Positions 1-9,321 of a stretch of DNA of 64,000 nt are shown piece after piece. The notes beneath the pieces are model-generated. The model made no database searches. It was not told where the DNA came from and was given only the letters and a program-made list of their open reading frames with translations. The stretch comes from Ramichloridium luteum (Eukaryota; Ascomycota; Dothideomycetes; Mycosphaerellales; Dissoconiaceae): the NCBI GenBank assembly GCA_002368545.1, contig MTSC01000013.1:186001-250000 (forward strand), given 5' to 3'. The position numbers and the translations under genes were made by a program. Numbering within the stretch: the first letter of the stretch is position 1; each line of letters opens with the position of its first letter.

Positions 1-2
1 CC

Positions 3-653
3 GAGCTCAAAGTTGAGGAGTGTTTCAGGCGCAGGCTCTACCTCCCACGAACCGTGGCTGATGAAAGCCCGCGCCGGCGCGACTACAGATCTGACTCCGT
101 AAATTCATTCAGGCAAAGCGAAGAAAGTGCCCGATGTAATCCCAGTCGGCAGTCACTCGATATTGCGATGAAATCTACTGCAAGCGCGTTACCCGACCGA
201 AAGAGTAAGGGATATAGTTTCGCGAGTCCATGGAATACCCTGTGCGAATTCACAACAGGTGCCTCTGGAAAGAGCCTTAAATGTCGCAATCACGTCTCAG
301 GTCAATTTGGTACCTCTAATGTCGAGGTGAGCGAATTGCGGTTTAATCTACCAACCGCTTCACGAAGCACGCCCTCTGAGGTTACCGAAAAACGCTCGTC
401 GTATTTTCACGGAATACACAAGCGTTTCGGGTCTTTCGATGCCTTCGGCGATCAGGACGCGACTCCAACATTCGCAATCGATGAGAACGGAAGAATTGAT
501 TTGACGCTCGGGAGGGAAAAGGCCGGTGGCGGGTTTGGCGGAAGACAAGCTAAACTCGGAAAACTGATAATCCGGCCTGAAGGCTTCAAGATGCTAGATC
601 TCCTGGTTTCTGCGAACATTGGGCTCTGGTGGCGAGCGTACGAGAGGGCATAA
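3..653 (+). CDS. C-terminal part of an unrecognised protein (gene runs off the left edge)
   Basis: A reading frame is open from the first bases of the window to a TAA at 651-653 (216 residues visible), so the start lies outside. The visible part begins with a Glu/Arg-rich stretch, continues through a Ser-rich, probably disordered region, and ends with a Gly-rich patch (GGGFGGRQ) and a short hydrophobic, Trp-containing tail (LLVSANIGLWWRAYERA). This order looks like a genuine protein end rather than chance, because the last 40 residues are compositionally unlike the rest. I do not recognise the family and assign no function. It converges on the minus-strand gene at 955-1689. It could be a chance open frame, but 217 codons open to the edge makes a real gene end more likely. 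Confidence 0.5.
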   Translation, partial: ELKVEECFRRRLYLPRTVADESPRRRDYRSDSVNSFRQSEESARCNPSRQSLDIAMKSTASALPDRKSKGYSFASPWNTLCEFTTGASGKSLKCRNHVSGQFGTSNVEVSELRFNLPTASRSTPSEVTEKRSSYFHGIHKRFGSFDAFGDQDATPTFAIDENGRIDLTLGREKAGGGFGGRQAKLGKLIIRPEGFKMLDLLVSANIGLWWRAYERA

Positions 654-954
654 GTCGCAATCGGTGAAATCTTGCTTTCAGGTTCATCAGGGTTGTAATT
701 GTATCACTGGAATGCTCTGTGTGAAAAAAAAAAACAAATCTCAGATTGAACAACAATTGAAGACACTTTGAAACTGGTGATAACGTGCCTAGGGGCGCCA
801 TAACATTTGCTATATACTCAACATGCATATGAGACCATCAGTGCTACATCCAAAAATAGATACCGGGGATATCAGCTTCTCCCATAACCGAACTGCGAGA
901 CCAGGCTGGGCGAATGAAGGCGTCCTAACACCAACCACACCCAGGCGTTGCAGA
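654..954. other. Convergent intergenic region
   Basis: These 301 bases separate the 3' ends of two converging genes. A short A-run lies near 724-735. No gene is seen here. Confidence 0.5.
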
Positions 955-1689
955 TCATTTCTCTTTCTTCACCTTATGGACAACAAGCCATACTGGTGGC
1001 AGCGAGCCGCCGCGCTCCTTGCCCCAGCCTACACTCGAGAGCGTCTTCTTGCCTTTGTCACCTATGAACTCGGTGGTCGAACCCTGCGATGAGAAGTTAG
1101 AGATCCGGCATCAGATCAACAGCAAATAGCTACCTTGACCCATCGCCCGCTACCTTGTTCAATGACCTCAGTGACAGCCCAATCCTTGCACTTCTCTTCG
1201 TCACCGTTTGCACGAAGAACGTTATTGATAACGTGCTGTACGGTCATCGATGTGGATACTTTGAATTGCCGAAAGCCACTGTAATGGAGGTTAGATATAC
1301 TAGACGGTTCTTCTTCACGATTGCGCTCACTGAGACTGTCCGCGGTATTTGTCTTCCCAGATGCGCGAGGCTTTGTTGAAGATGTGCAGATGAGTATGCT
1401 CCGGTGCAAACATGTAGTTCATACCAGGCCGAAGCGGTGGCGGCGCATTGGGATTCTGGGCAGTCGCATTCGCTTGCACGACCGCGGCGTATGCTGGTGA
1501 TGGTGCCGGTGCCGGCGGCTGAGATACCACGCCATATATCCCAAGCGGTGCTGCGACATAGCGACATGGCGGTGCCGGATGGACGGCGATAATGGGTACT
1601 GCCATATATGCTGGTGGTGTGGTGGCCGGCAGGGTGTTGGGAGGAAGGAAGCCCCCGTCCGCGTTCCAGCCGAAGGCTGCGAGATTCAT
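955..1689 (-). CDS. Conserved-looking fungal protein of unknown function, three exons
   Basis: I reconstruct three exons on the minus strand: 1689-1331, 1278-1134 and 1083-955, joined by introns of 52 and 50 bp with donors GTGAGC and GTAGCT and acceptors TACAG and GCAG. The phases agree at both junctions and give 210 residues. The N-terminal half is Pro/Ala-rich. From about residue 88 the protein becomes compact and ordered (GMNYMFAPEHTHLHIFNK, then GFRQFKVSTSMTVQHVINNV), and it ends in a Lys-rich tail (VVHKVKKEK). The ordered C-terminal half could be a small alpha/beta fold, but I do not recognise a named domain. It lies in tandem upstream of the cft2 3' end on the same strand. Splicing is inferred from sequence only. 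Confidence 0.7.
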
Positions 1690-2189
1690 TTGCGATTAAT
1701 GAGACGGGCTCAATCCCTAAGAAGAAGGTTGACAATCGTGGGCTACAATTATGAGTGCTGAGTGATTTGATCCCGGGGATTGAAATTGTTGAGGCTCGCG
1801 AAAGAGACAGGCGAGGGAGCGCGGCGACTGTGGCCTACTCAAATATATCTCAGACATGACAACAAAACAGCAGTCCTTGCGACCCTGCTTCGTTGGCAGT
1901 AGCACATTTGCTGGCAGTCTGGCAGTTCAGTCACACAGCGTCCATTGCTGCGGACATGATCTATCTTGAGATGTTTCCTCCAGTCATCAGAGAAGAGTGA
2001 CGTGTCGGGGTGTCGCGGCAATCGAATAATATTCTGGCATATAGTGTACAGAGTTGTGTGAGCCCTTTGGCTACTGCGTTGGCGTGTTGCCGATGTCTGC
2101 TGGGTAGGTGATCTGTGCTTTGGGGTATCCATGCCCACACATCATCAAATGCTCCGAAACGTCCCCGAAAACAGGACCACACCTTCGTG
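1690..2189. promoter_or_regulatory. Intergenic region between cft2 3' end and the upstream unknown gene
   Basis: This 500-bp stretch must hold the promoter of the minus-strand gene starting at 1689 and the cft2 terminator. No specific element or additional gene could be recognised. Confidence 0.4.
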
Positions 2190-5072
2190 TTAAACGCCCT
2201 GAACCACCGCCAAGCCCTCATAAATAAGTTTTCGTACAGCAAAAAAGCTCCCCTCCATCTCCTTCGTGCGGTAGAGCGGCTGGCTGAGTCCACCTGCACC
2301 AGCCTCAACCTCAATTTTCCCAGACGCAGACTTGCGTACCACAACTGTGCTGTCAATCAACAATGTGCCCTCGCCTCGAAACTCGGCCGTGTGACCAGAT
2401 GCCAACATCAGTCGGCGCAGATCGGCGATGCGTAGGTCTCCAACATGCACAGGCTGTGTCGCGCGCTGATGAGAAGTTCCGCTAAGTGCAGCACTCGCAT
2501 TGACTAGATCAAGCACCGGTATCGACAAGCGGCCATCGGATTGATCCATGACGTCGCCGCTCTCGCCCTCACCTTTAGTGAGTCTAGCCTTTTTCTTGGT
2601 GTGCTGCATTAGTGCCTCCGGCGCATCTTGGACGACTTCGACATCTAAACGGCCTGTTAAAGCGACAATACCGAGGCCCTTGACATTCTGCCACGTGAGT
2701 TTTCGAACGAGTGCCCGGCTCAGTTTGAGAGACCAAGCGTTAGTGTCCACGCTTGCATTGACGGTCTCGCCAATTGCCGGCGTGAACACGTCAACTTGCG
2801 TGCTGCCAGCGCGGAACAACTTATTGCATTCGGTAGCAAGAGTCTGTGTTTCTGAATCGGTACCGGATATGAGAATCAGCTTTCTTGGTTGGATCAGCGG
2901 GATCAACATCTGCAGATCCCGCTTCTCGTGGATGGCAGTGAAATCAATATGGGCAATCTTGATATTCAAAGTGAGAGCCGACGATTTGAACACCAGTTTC
3001 CTTGGTGCGTCCTCAGCAGCGTCCTCTGGCTCGTAATCACTCTCGCTATTTCCATCGCTGTTCGAGTCCGCGCCAGCTTCAGCGCCTTCTCCCGTCGCTC
3101 TTGCGATCAGGGCATCAATGTCATCTGGCTCTCTTTCCTTCGCAGGCTTGCTAGTCGTTTCCTTTTGGGGTCGCTTGTTTTTCACACCTTGTGCAGCATT
3201 ATCGTCCCATTTCCGCTTGAGTCCTGGTGCCGCTGAGTCCGGACTCGTTCCGTTTTTGAGATCTATGCCCTCGACGTCGTCCCGTTCCTCTGCACGGAGA
3301 TATTCTTCTGGTTTGATAACATCGCCGAAGTCGTCGTTTTTGTGCCTGTGCGCGATGAAAGGAAACACCTTTTCTCGGCCTCGCTTATTCCGAACATCGA
3401 AATCGTGCACATGCTTGCTACGCAGAAGGATATTGATACCCAATTCCGCTTCAGAGAGTCCAATTTTACGTTTATTGCTTTGCGTCATTTGTGCCGATGC
3501 ATTGAGTGCTCTGCCCTGGTGGTCAGGATCCTCGTTCTCGTCCTCGGACTCGGAATCGTCGGAGGCCTGGTCGTCGGCGATCTCGGTCATCGTCACATCA
3601 TTGACAACATTGTCACCTTGTGCATTGCTGATGATTTGTCGTTGCCGGGCTGTGTACTGCTGGTAAAGGACGTCCTCTTCGGCTGTCAGCGGTTCCGGGA
3701 CGGCCTCGCGAAACTCCACGTTTTGTTCGCTCAACGTGACAACCTTCGCGCCTGGCTGGTTTCCAGCACGAATGGCATCAAGGTACGACTTTTTAAGCTG
3801 CTGAGCAAGACCAAATCCTTCGCAATCGTTGTCTGCCACAGTCTCGGTCAAAATAACCAAATTTCGCGGGTCTGCGGCGAAGCTTCGCAGAGCAAGCCTT
3901 GAGAAGCCCCATTCCAGCGAAGCATCACTTGCCAGTAGTACACTGGGATGCGACCGCTTGAGCGCGCGCTCAAACTGGCTCTTGCGCTCTATTTGTTTCA
4001 CAAACCTCCACTCCAGCAGATTTGGGACCTTCTCGTCGCCCTTATCCTTATTCATGGCAGCCTCAGCATCGCGGATAATGGTTTCGTCCATCCATTCCAA
4101 CATGCTTGGAAGCTGCCTGATTGTGCTCGTGCTCGTCTTACTCGCCATGTAGATCTTCGCATTTTTGAAAGTCTCATCGTGTGGCCCTCCGATGTTCTCA
4201 CGCCACGTGTGGTTGAGGATAAATGCAAGTTCCAGCACACGGGCCGAAGAGTCGGTGGGTATCAGTACCTTGCCGCCCTGAGCAATCGTGTCTCGAACGA
4301 CGCTGACCAGCGTCTCGTCTCGCTTTTTCCTTGGCAGTGTGTCCGTTCTCTCGACGCCTCTTGAACTGCAGATCAACGCAGTCGGCCGACGAAGCGGCTC
4401 GATTATCTCTGCGCCCGCTCCTCCAAGCCATGCTGCTCCGGCCAATAGATTCTCTCGACCCTGGTTCCAATCAACGGCGTAGATGATGCTCTCAAGGCCA
4501 TGCTGAATATGCCAAATCGTTCCTCCAGGGGTGTGGCCGGCGCTGTACGCTGTAATTGTAAGATTACCCAAAGGCGGAGAGAACGAGGACGGAATCGGTT
4601 GATGAGGTTGGCTGTATTTGAGAGGGTTTATTGCGCTGAAATAAGTCGCGATCTCCTCGGTGGTCGGACATTGTTGGAGGAGGTTGAGGGAGGCTTCTGA
4701 AGGAGTTGTCGTGGTGAGAATCGAAGACTGAGGTATGATTGATGTAATGAGAGGCGCTGAAGCGTAGAGATCGCTCAGAAGGGTTCGTCCAAGGTTGATG
4801 ACAGGTGTTGTGGCATAGACGGGGATCTTGTTGAATAAAGGAACATGTTTGCAACAATGTGCATACGCGCCAATATGATCGATCGTAGGATGGGTCAACA
4901 GGACGAAGGATAATGTCGATACATGTTTCTCCAACGCCTGCAATGTCTTCGCATCAAAGCTTGCATCCCATCCCACATCTACGAGCACTTTGACGCCTCC
5001 ATCAAGCTCTAATAACGACTGCGACGCAATGGATTCGGTTTGCGCGCCCAGCAGCGGCGTGAAAGTGAACAT
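2190..5072 (-). CDS. cft2: Cleavage and polyadenylation factor subunit 2 (CPSF100/Cft2)
   Basis: This is a subunit of the nuclear mRNA 3'-end cleavage and polyadenylation complex. CPSF100-type proteins pair with the CPSF73 endonuclease and have a degenerate metallo-beta-lactamase/beta-CASP fold. I chose the ATG at 5072 because it gives the family-typical start MFTFTPLLGAQ (960 residues); an in-frame ATG seven codons upstream is possible. Visible parts in order: the metallo-beta-lactamase domain (SFVLLTHPTIDHIGAYAHC near residues 60-80 and SAGHTPGGTIWHIQHG near 180), the beta-CASP region, a long acidic and Lys-rich insertion (DDSESEDENEDPDHQ and following), a RMMBL-like segment (HIDFTAIHEKRDLQMLIPLI) and a Cft2 C-terminal domain ending at the stop. 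The gene is a single exon. It is divergent from rna15, another 3'-end-processing gene. Confidence 0.96.
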   Translation of the reverse strand: MFTFTPLLGAQTESIASQSLLELDGGVKVLVDVGWDASFDAKTLQALEKHVSTLSFVLLTHPTIDHIGAYAHCCKHVPLFNKIPVYATTPVINLGRTLLSDLYASAPLITSIIPQSSILTTTTPSEASLNLLQQCPTTEEIATYFSAINPLKYSQPHQPIPSSFSPPLGNLTITAYSAGHTPGGTIWHIQHGLESIIYAVDWNQGRENLLAGAAWLGGAGAEIIEPLRRPTALICSSRGVERTDTLPRKKRDETLVSVVRDTIAQGGKVLIPTDSSARVLELAFILNHTWRENIGGPHDETFKNAKIYMASKTSTSTIRQLPSMLEWMDETIIRDAEAAMNKDKGDEKVPNLLEWRFVKQIERKSQFERALKRSHPSVLLASDASLEWGFSRLALRSFAADPRNLVILTETVADNDCEGFGLAQQLKKSYLDAIRAGNQPGAKVVTLSEQNVEFREAVPEPLTAEEDVLYQQYTARQRQIISNAQGDNVVNDVTMTEIADDQASDDSESEDENEDPDHQGRALNASAQMTQSNKRKIGLSEAELGINILLRSKHVHDFDVRNKRGREKVFPFIAHRHKNDDFGDVIKPEEYLRAEERDDVEGIDLKNGTSPDSAAPGLKRKWDDNAAQGVKNKRPQKETTSKPAKEREPDDIDALIARATGEGAEAGADSNSDGNSESDYEPEDAAEDAPRKLVFKSSALTLNIKIAHIDFTAIHEKRDLQMLIPLIQPRKLILISGTDSETQTLATECNKLFRAGSTQVDVFTPAIGETVNASVDTNAWSLKLSRALVRKLTWQNVKGLGIVALTGRLDVEVVQDAPEALMQHTKKKARLTKGEGESGDVMDQSDGRLSIPVLDLVNASAALSGTSHQRATQPVHVGDLRIADLRRLMLASGHTAEFRGEGTLLIDSTVVVRKSASGKIEVEAGAGGLSQPLYRTKEMEGSFFAVRKLIYEGLAVVQGV

Positions 5073-5496
5073 CGTGTAAGGACAGGTAATCAAGTCATGA
5101 CGAGAGGAATGCGTCCATCAAACACCCAAGCCTTGCTTCCGGATCAAAACATCACGATGGCATGTGCGGTAGTGTTCGTCTTTTGCGCGATGTCATGCGA
5201 CCTGCGAAGAATGTTGGAACGACCAGCTTCGAATAGCCGCAAACGTAGGTAAGGTGACCCGCGTCTCCGCCGTCACAAGCGTGAATGAAGTTTGGAATGG
5301 TCCGTGCACTTCAATCGTCACCGAGATACACAGCTCCAACACGCGACCTGCAGATCTGCTGCTTGCTTCACGGACAACACTTGCTCTGCCATTCAGCCCT
5401 CAGAGTATTTATTGCGCAGCTTCTTCGCTCAGCTATCGCAACAACCAGGAATCCGTATGATAGCCTGAGGCGCTCATCTGGGCTTTGAAGATCAGG
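5073..5496. promoter_or_regulatory. Shared divergent promoter of cft2 and rna15
   Basis: Only 424 bp separate the ATG of cft2 (minus) from the ATG of rna15 (plus), so both promoters must lie here or overlap. I saw no classical TATA element or other named site. Confidence 0.7.
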
Positions 5497-6480
5497 ATGG
5501 CCAACAGAGAGAAGGGTGGCAGGGTCGTTTTTATCGGCAACATCCCATACGGTAGGCGCAAATCTGAGATCATCAACACATCTGAAAAATCTTCAGTGGC
5601 CATCTGCTAACCATGCGTACTAGGTGTAAGCGAGGAACAAATATGCGACATTTTCGGTCGTTGCGGTACCGTGGTGGGATTCAGATTGGTCTATGATAAA
5701 GAGAGCGGGCAGCCGAAGGGATATGGGTTCTTGGAGTTCACAGACACAGATGCAGCGGCATCCGCAGTGCGAAATCTGAACAATCATGATCTGAATGGAC
5801 GACAACTGCGCGTGGACTACAGCAATGACAACCGAAGTCAGAATCAAACCCAGAGTCAACATGGAGCACCTGCGCATTTCAATCCCCAAAGCAATGGCAA
5901 ACCAGATCCGGCAGCAGTACCCCCGCTGCCTCAAGGAGTCGAGCTACCGCCAGGAGTGACCGTTTTCGACGCCATCAGCCAGACCTTATCTGCGGTTCCC
6001 ACAAACACACTCCTCGAGTTCATTACGCAGCTGAAGGCACTGTGCCAGAACAACCCAGCGCAGGCGACAGCGCTTCTGCAACAAGCGCCGCAACTAAGCT
6101 ATGCTGTCTTCCAGGCCATGTGTCTTCTAAATCTCGTCGACCCTAACATTGTTGGACAACTCATCCAATCACAAGGGATTCAGCCAGTGCAACAACCGCA
6201 GCCACCAGCGCAGCCAGTACAGTATCAACCACCACCACAGGCGTCATATGGACAATACGCTCCACCGCAACCATATGCTGCGGGCTACACACAGACTCCC
6301 CCGGCGCAACAACCTGCGTATCAAGCACCACCACCACAGGCGCCCCCGCAGGCGCCACCGGGACAAGAAGAACTTATTCGGCAAGTCTTATCCTTGACGG
6401 CAGAGCAGATCTATGCCATGGAGCCTTCGGCACGTGATCAGATCATCATGCTCCGAGCACAATACGGCGCCCCGGTGTGA
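5497..6480 (+). CDS. rna15: Cleavage stimulation factor 64-kDa subunit homologue (Rna15/CstF64)
   Basis: This RNA-binding subunit of the cleavage and polyadenylation machinery recognises sequence next to the poly(A) site. Exons 5497-5551 and 5624-6480 are joined by a 72-bp intron (GTAGGC...TAG, with a TGCTAACC branch site at 5605-5612), giving 303 residues, close to yeast Rna15. An N-terminal RRM shows RNP2 (VVFIGNIPY) and RNP1 (KGYGFLEF). It is followed by the CstF64 hinge (GVTVFDAISQTLSAVPTNTL and following, about residues 135-200), which in the family binds the CstF77/Rna14 partner. A Pro/Gln-rich linker leads to the short C-terminal helical domain (LSLTAEQIYAMEPSARDQII). The first 18 codons, including RNP2, lie in exon 1, so a start in exon 2 would lose half the RRM. 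It is head-to-head with cft2. Confidence 0.96.
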
Positions 6481-7216
6481 GGCAGATTATATCACTCGGC
6501 ATAATTCCATGTTCAAGGCGTCGGGCTGTAAAAATATGGCTAGCCATTCTGCTGGTTGCCGCAACTGTATTCGAGTCGACAGGGAAAGCGTGGCGTTCAG
6601 GAATGGGTACTCTTCGATAGTGGATGCAACATCTTCTTTCAGGCATGAACATGTATAATACTAGCCCAAAAGTGTGAATACGGGTTGGTTTCCCACACCT
6701 GCACGCGTCCTCATACAAATTTAGCTGCACAGTAATTTTCCTGGCCGCGCGCAGCTAGCACACTGAGCATGAATAAAAACATTCAGTTATTTTCTGATGA
6801 ACCAATTGGTTGAGTTATAAGGCCTCAAAATAATGGCAATCAGGGTGGAATAAGCGGGTATTTGAGGGCCCGTATTCAGACTTTTGGGCTGGAACTGTAC
6901 AATACCAAGATCAAATTATCTACTTCACAGGGACATGGATTGTGAGGCATGACATCTAGTACACAACTCCCATAAGGCATACTGGAAACATTTCCGCAAT
7001 AAGTAAGAAATCTTATCTTAGCTCGCTAAAGGTACCCCTTTCATATCTCGTTGAAAGGGGGTGGGACCAAGGAAGAAACCCCACCCCCTTGAATTGTGGC
7101 CTTACAACAGCAATGCCAAATGGATGGGAGAGATATCATAAGACCATATCATAAGACCAAAAGTTTTGGCCAGGAATCATGCGGTTTGATTTCTTTTCCG
7201 TCTCACAGGCCTTAAA
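6481..7216. promoter_or_regulatory. Intergenic region with a G/C-rich inverted repeat upstream of the FAD oxidoreductase
   Basis: This 736-bp stretch has no recognisable gene. Near its right end, 11-bp perfect arms at 7055-7065 and 7080-7090 (AAGGGGGTGGG and its complement) flank a 14-nt spacer. Three AGGGG/CCCCT pentamers, the stress-response-element core, lie at 7035-7039, 7056-7060 and 7085-7089. A 14-bp direct repeat (ATATCATAAGACCA) follows near 7133-7160. These sit 60-180 bp before the ATG of the oxidoreductase. Confidence 0.5.
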
Positions 7217-8488
7217 ATGTCCAGCATTCGCAGCATCGTCATCCTTGGCGCCTCCATAGGTGGGCTGAGTGCAGCGCATTACTTTCTGCGACATGTCTTA
7301 CGCCAACTGCCCAGTGATGATGCTGTAGTCTACCAGGTCACCCTGGTCGACCCAAGCTCGAAATTCTTCTGGCGAATAGCATCGCCGCGTGCGATTGCGA
7401 GCGAATACCTAGGTCCCGACGAGTCGATGTTCCTCGATTATCACCAAGCCTTTCACTCATATGGCAATAAAATTACCATAATCCAAGGCACAGCAATCTG
7501 TTGGGATTTCGAAAAACGCCAGATCGACGTCAAGAAGTCGGATGAAACGCTTGTTGTTCTGCATTACCATGCTCTGATCCTGGCGACAGGCACAAGATCG
7601 CTTTCACCACTGCATTCGCTCCAAGGGTCGACGTTTACAGACGTTCAAGCCGCACTACACGAAGCCAGAAAAGACATATCGACAGCAAAGCGAATTATAG
7701 TTGCGGGCGGTGGTCCCACTGGTGTAGAGACGGCTGGCGAAATTGCTGAAGTATTGAATGGCACACCGGGATGGCTCCAATCACAGCTGTCGCATTTGAA
7801 TGCAGAAGTGGTCCTCTTCACTAGTGCTGAGAGATTGCTTCCTCTCCTACGACCTGCAATTGCATCTCAAGCAGAGCGTTATCTTACTCGTTTAGGCGTC
7901 AAGGTGCGCTATCTGGTAGAAGTCGCGCGCCATGAGAAGTCCCATGACGGCAAGATAAGGGTGTTCTTGCAAGATGGCGAGGAGATCGAAGCAGACGTCT
8001 ACATCCCGGCGATGGGCTTGATCCCCATGACGGGGTACGCACCTCAAAGTCTACTGGACAGCAAAGGGTACATTAGGATGAACGAGCGTACACTGCGAGT
8101 CGACGATGCAGGCCCTTTGGTCTATGCTATCGGTGACGTAGGCACTTACTCCAAGAAAGGAATCATCGATATTTTGGTTGGATTGCCAGTCCTGGCAACG
8201 AACCTGAAAAGAGATCTGTTGGCATCCCACATAGACCCACTGCAGAAAGCCACTGGCCCCGATCGGATCCTCAAACCGCTCAATGTTGAAACACAGCTGC
8301 TCGCGGTGGGGCAATCACGAGGCGTTGGAGCCGTGTTTGGTTGGAGAGTGCCCGATCTTGTGATTTGGATCCTGAAGGGCGGCCATGCAAAGGCAAGAGG
8401 AGGCCAGGAATGGGTCGACGGAGGCAGATGGAAACACTCAGAATGGATAGTAAGTAAGTTTACGGAGACATGGGATGTTCCCACATAG
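7217..8488 (+). CDS. AIF/AMID-like FAD-dependent NAD(P)H oxidoreductase
   Basis: This is a flavoprotein of the Pyr_redox_2 superfamily, closest in style to AMID/FSP1-type NAD(P)H:quinone oxidoreductases. At 423 residues it has the normal length. The N-terminal dinucleotide-binding motif is IVILGASIGGLSAAHYFL (about residues 7-24). The ATG(T)RS segment near residue 124 is the usual second FAD contact, and IIVAGGGPTGVETAGEIAE (about 157-175) is the NAD(P)H-binding Rossmann motif. LVYAIGDVGTY (about 300-310) is the C-terminal FAD motif. There is no mitochondrial presequence or obvious membrane anchor. Many fungal relatives act on quinones or in redox-stress defence, but the substrate is not visible here. 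The gene is one exon; a GTAAGT near the 3' end (8453-8458) could be an alternative splice donor that changes the last residues. Confidence 0.9.
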   Translation: MSSIRSIVILGASIGGLSAAHYFLRHVLRQLPSDDAVVYQVTLVDPSSKFFWRIASPRAIASEYLGPDESMFLDYHQAFHSYGNKITIIQGTAICWDFEKRQIDVKKSDETLVVLHYHALILATGTRSLSPLHSLQGSTFTDVQAALHEARKDISTAKRIIVAGGGPTGVETAGEIAEVLNGTPGWLQSQLSHLNAEVVLFTSAERLLPLLRPAIASQAERYLTRLGVKVRYLVEVARHEKSHDGKIRVFLQDGEEIEADVYIPAMGLIPMTGYAPQSLLDSKGYIRMNERTLRVDDAGPLVYAIGDVGTYSKKGIIDILVGLPVLATNLKRDLLASHIDPLQKATGPDRILKPLNVETQLLAVGQSRGVGAVFGWRVPDLVIWILKGGHAKARGGQEWVDGGRWKHSEWIVSKFTETWDVPT

Positions 8489-9321
8489 TCTGCCAGAGCG
8501 CATGCCACATGTCCTTCTACGCGCGTCTAAAGATTATAAAATACAATATGTCAATGTCCATCAATCTTTACACTTTGAATTACCTGGGAACTGGCGCTGA
8601 CTTACGTAGGGAACCCGTAAGGACTACCCGACTGGAAGTTTCACTAACTTACTCCATTGTACTGTACTGTACTCCACTGAGAAGGATGTCGCACAAAATG
8701 CGACCCTAAGGCACGTGATTCGAGCTGCATAGGCAGCCCAGCTGAAGAAGCAGGGTTCGAGCGGCGAGCCAGCAGCCGAGACATTCCCGGTTACCAGCCA
8801 CCTAGATTCACGGAGCTTAACAGTGACGCTAAGTTACCTACCACTGAATGCCCAAGTGCGGGTGCTCCCGTGAGCCACATCCAAACAACTTAGCCGCAGC
8901 GGAAACTGTTGTCCAGCGCATTCATGCAGCAGCAGTTGAGCCAGTCGTTGTGCATACCCACCACACCCTATGCCAGAGACGACTGGTCTGGCGTCCAGTT
9001 CGATGACTCGCGAGATTATTGCCTTGCAGTGATCTCGTGTCACCGAACTTTGGCAGCGACTGTATTTGAGAACGCGCGCATACAAACAATAGCGACAGCA
9101 TTAACTTAACAACATCAACAACAACCCTGAATTACGGCCAAGAACGCGACAAACGATTTGACGAATAACGCACTATCGCTACACCGACCCTTCTACTGAG
9201 CACGGAGCACATTCGCCTCGGCATTGCGGTCTACGCGCCATCTCACCGATCACAACAACACTTATTAAATTGGCACAAAGCCTTGATGCGCGTTGCACAG
9301 TGACATCAACACTCAACAGTC
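8489..9321. promoter_or_regulatory. Promoter and 5' leader of the giant leashin-like gene
   Basis: This 833-bp region has no gene I can support. It includes a short GTACT repeat (about 8657-8671). Directly before the ATG at 9322 lies CA-rich leader-like sequence (AACAACATCAACAACAACC near 9108), typical of fungal 5' UTRs. Confidence 0.5.
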
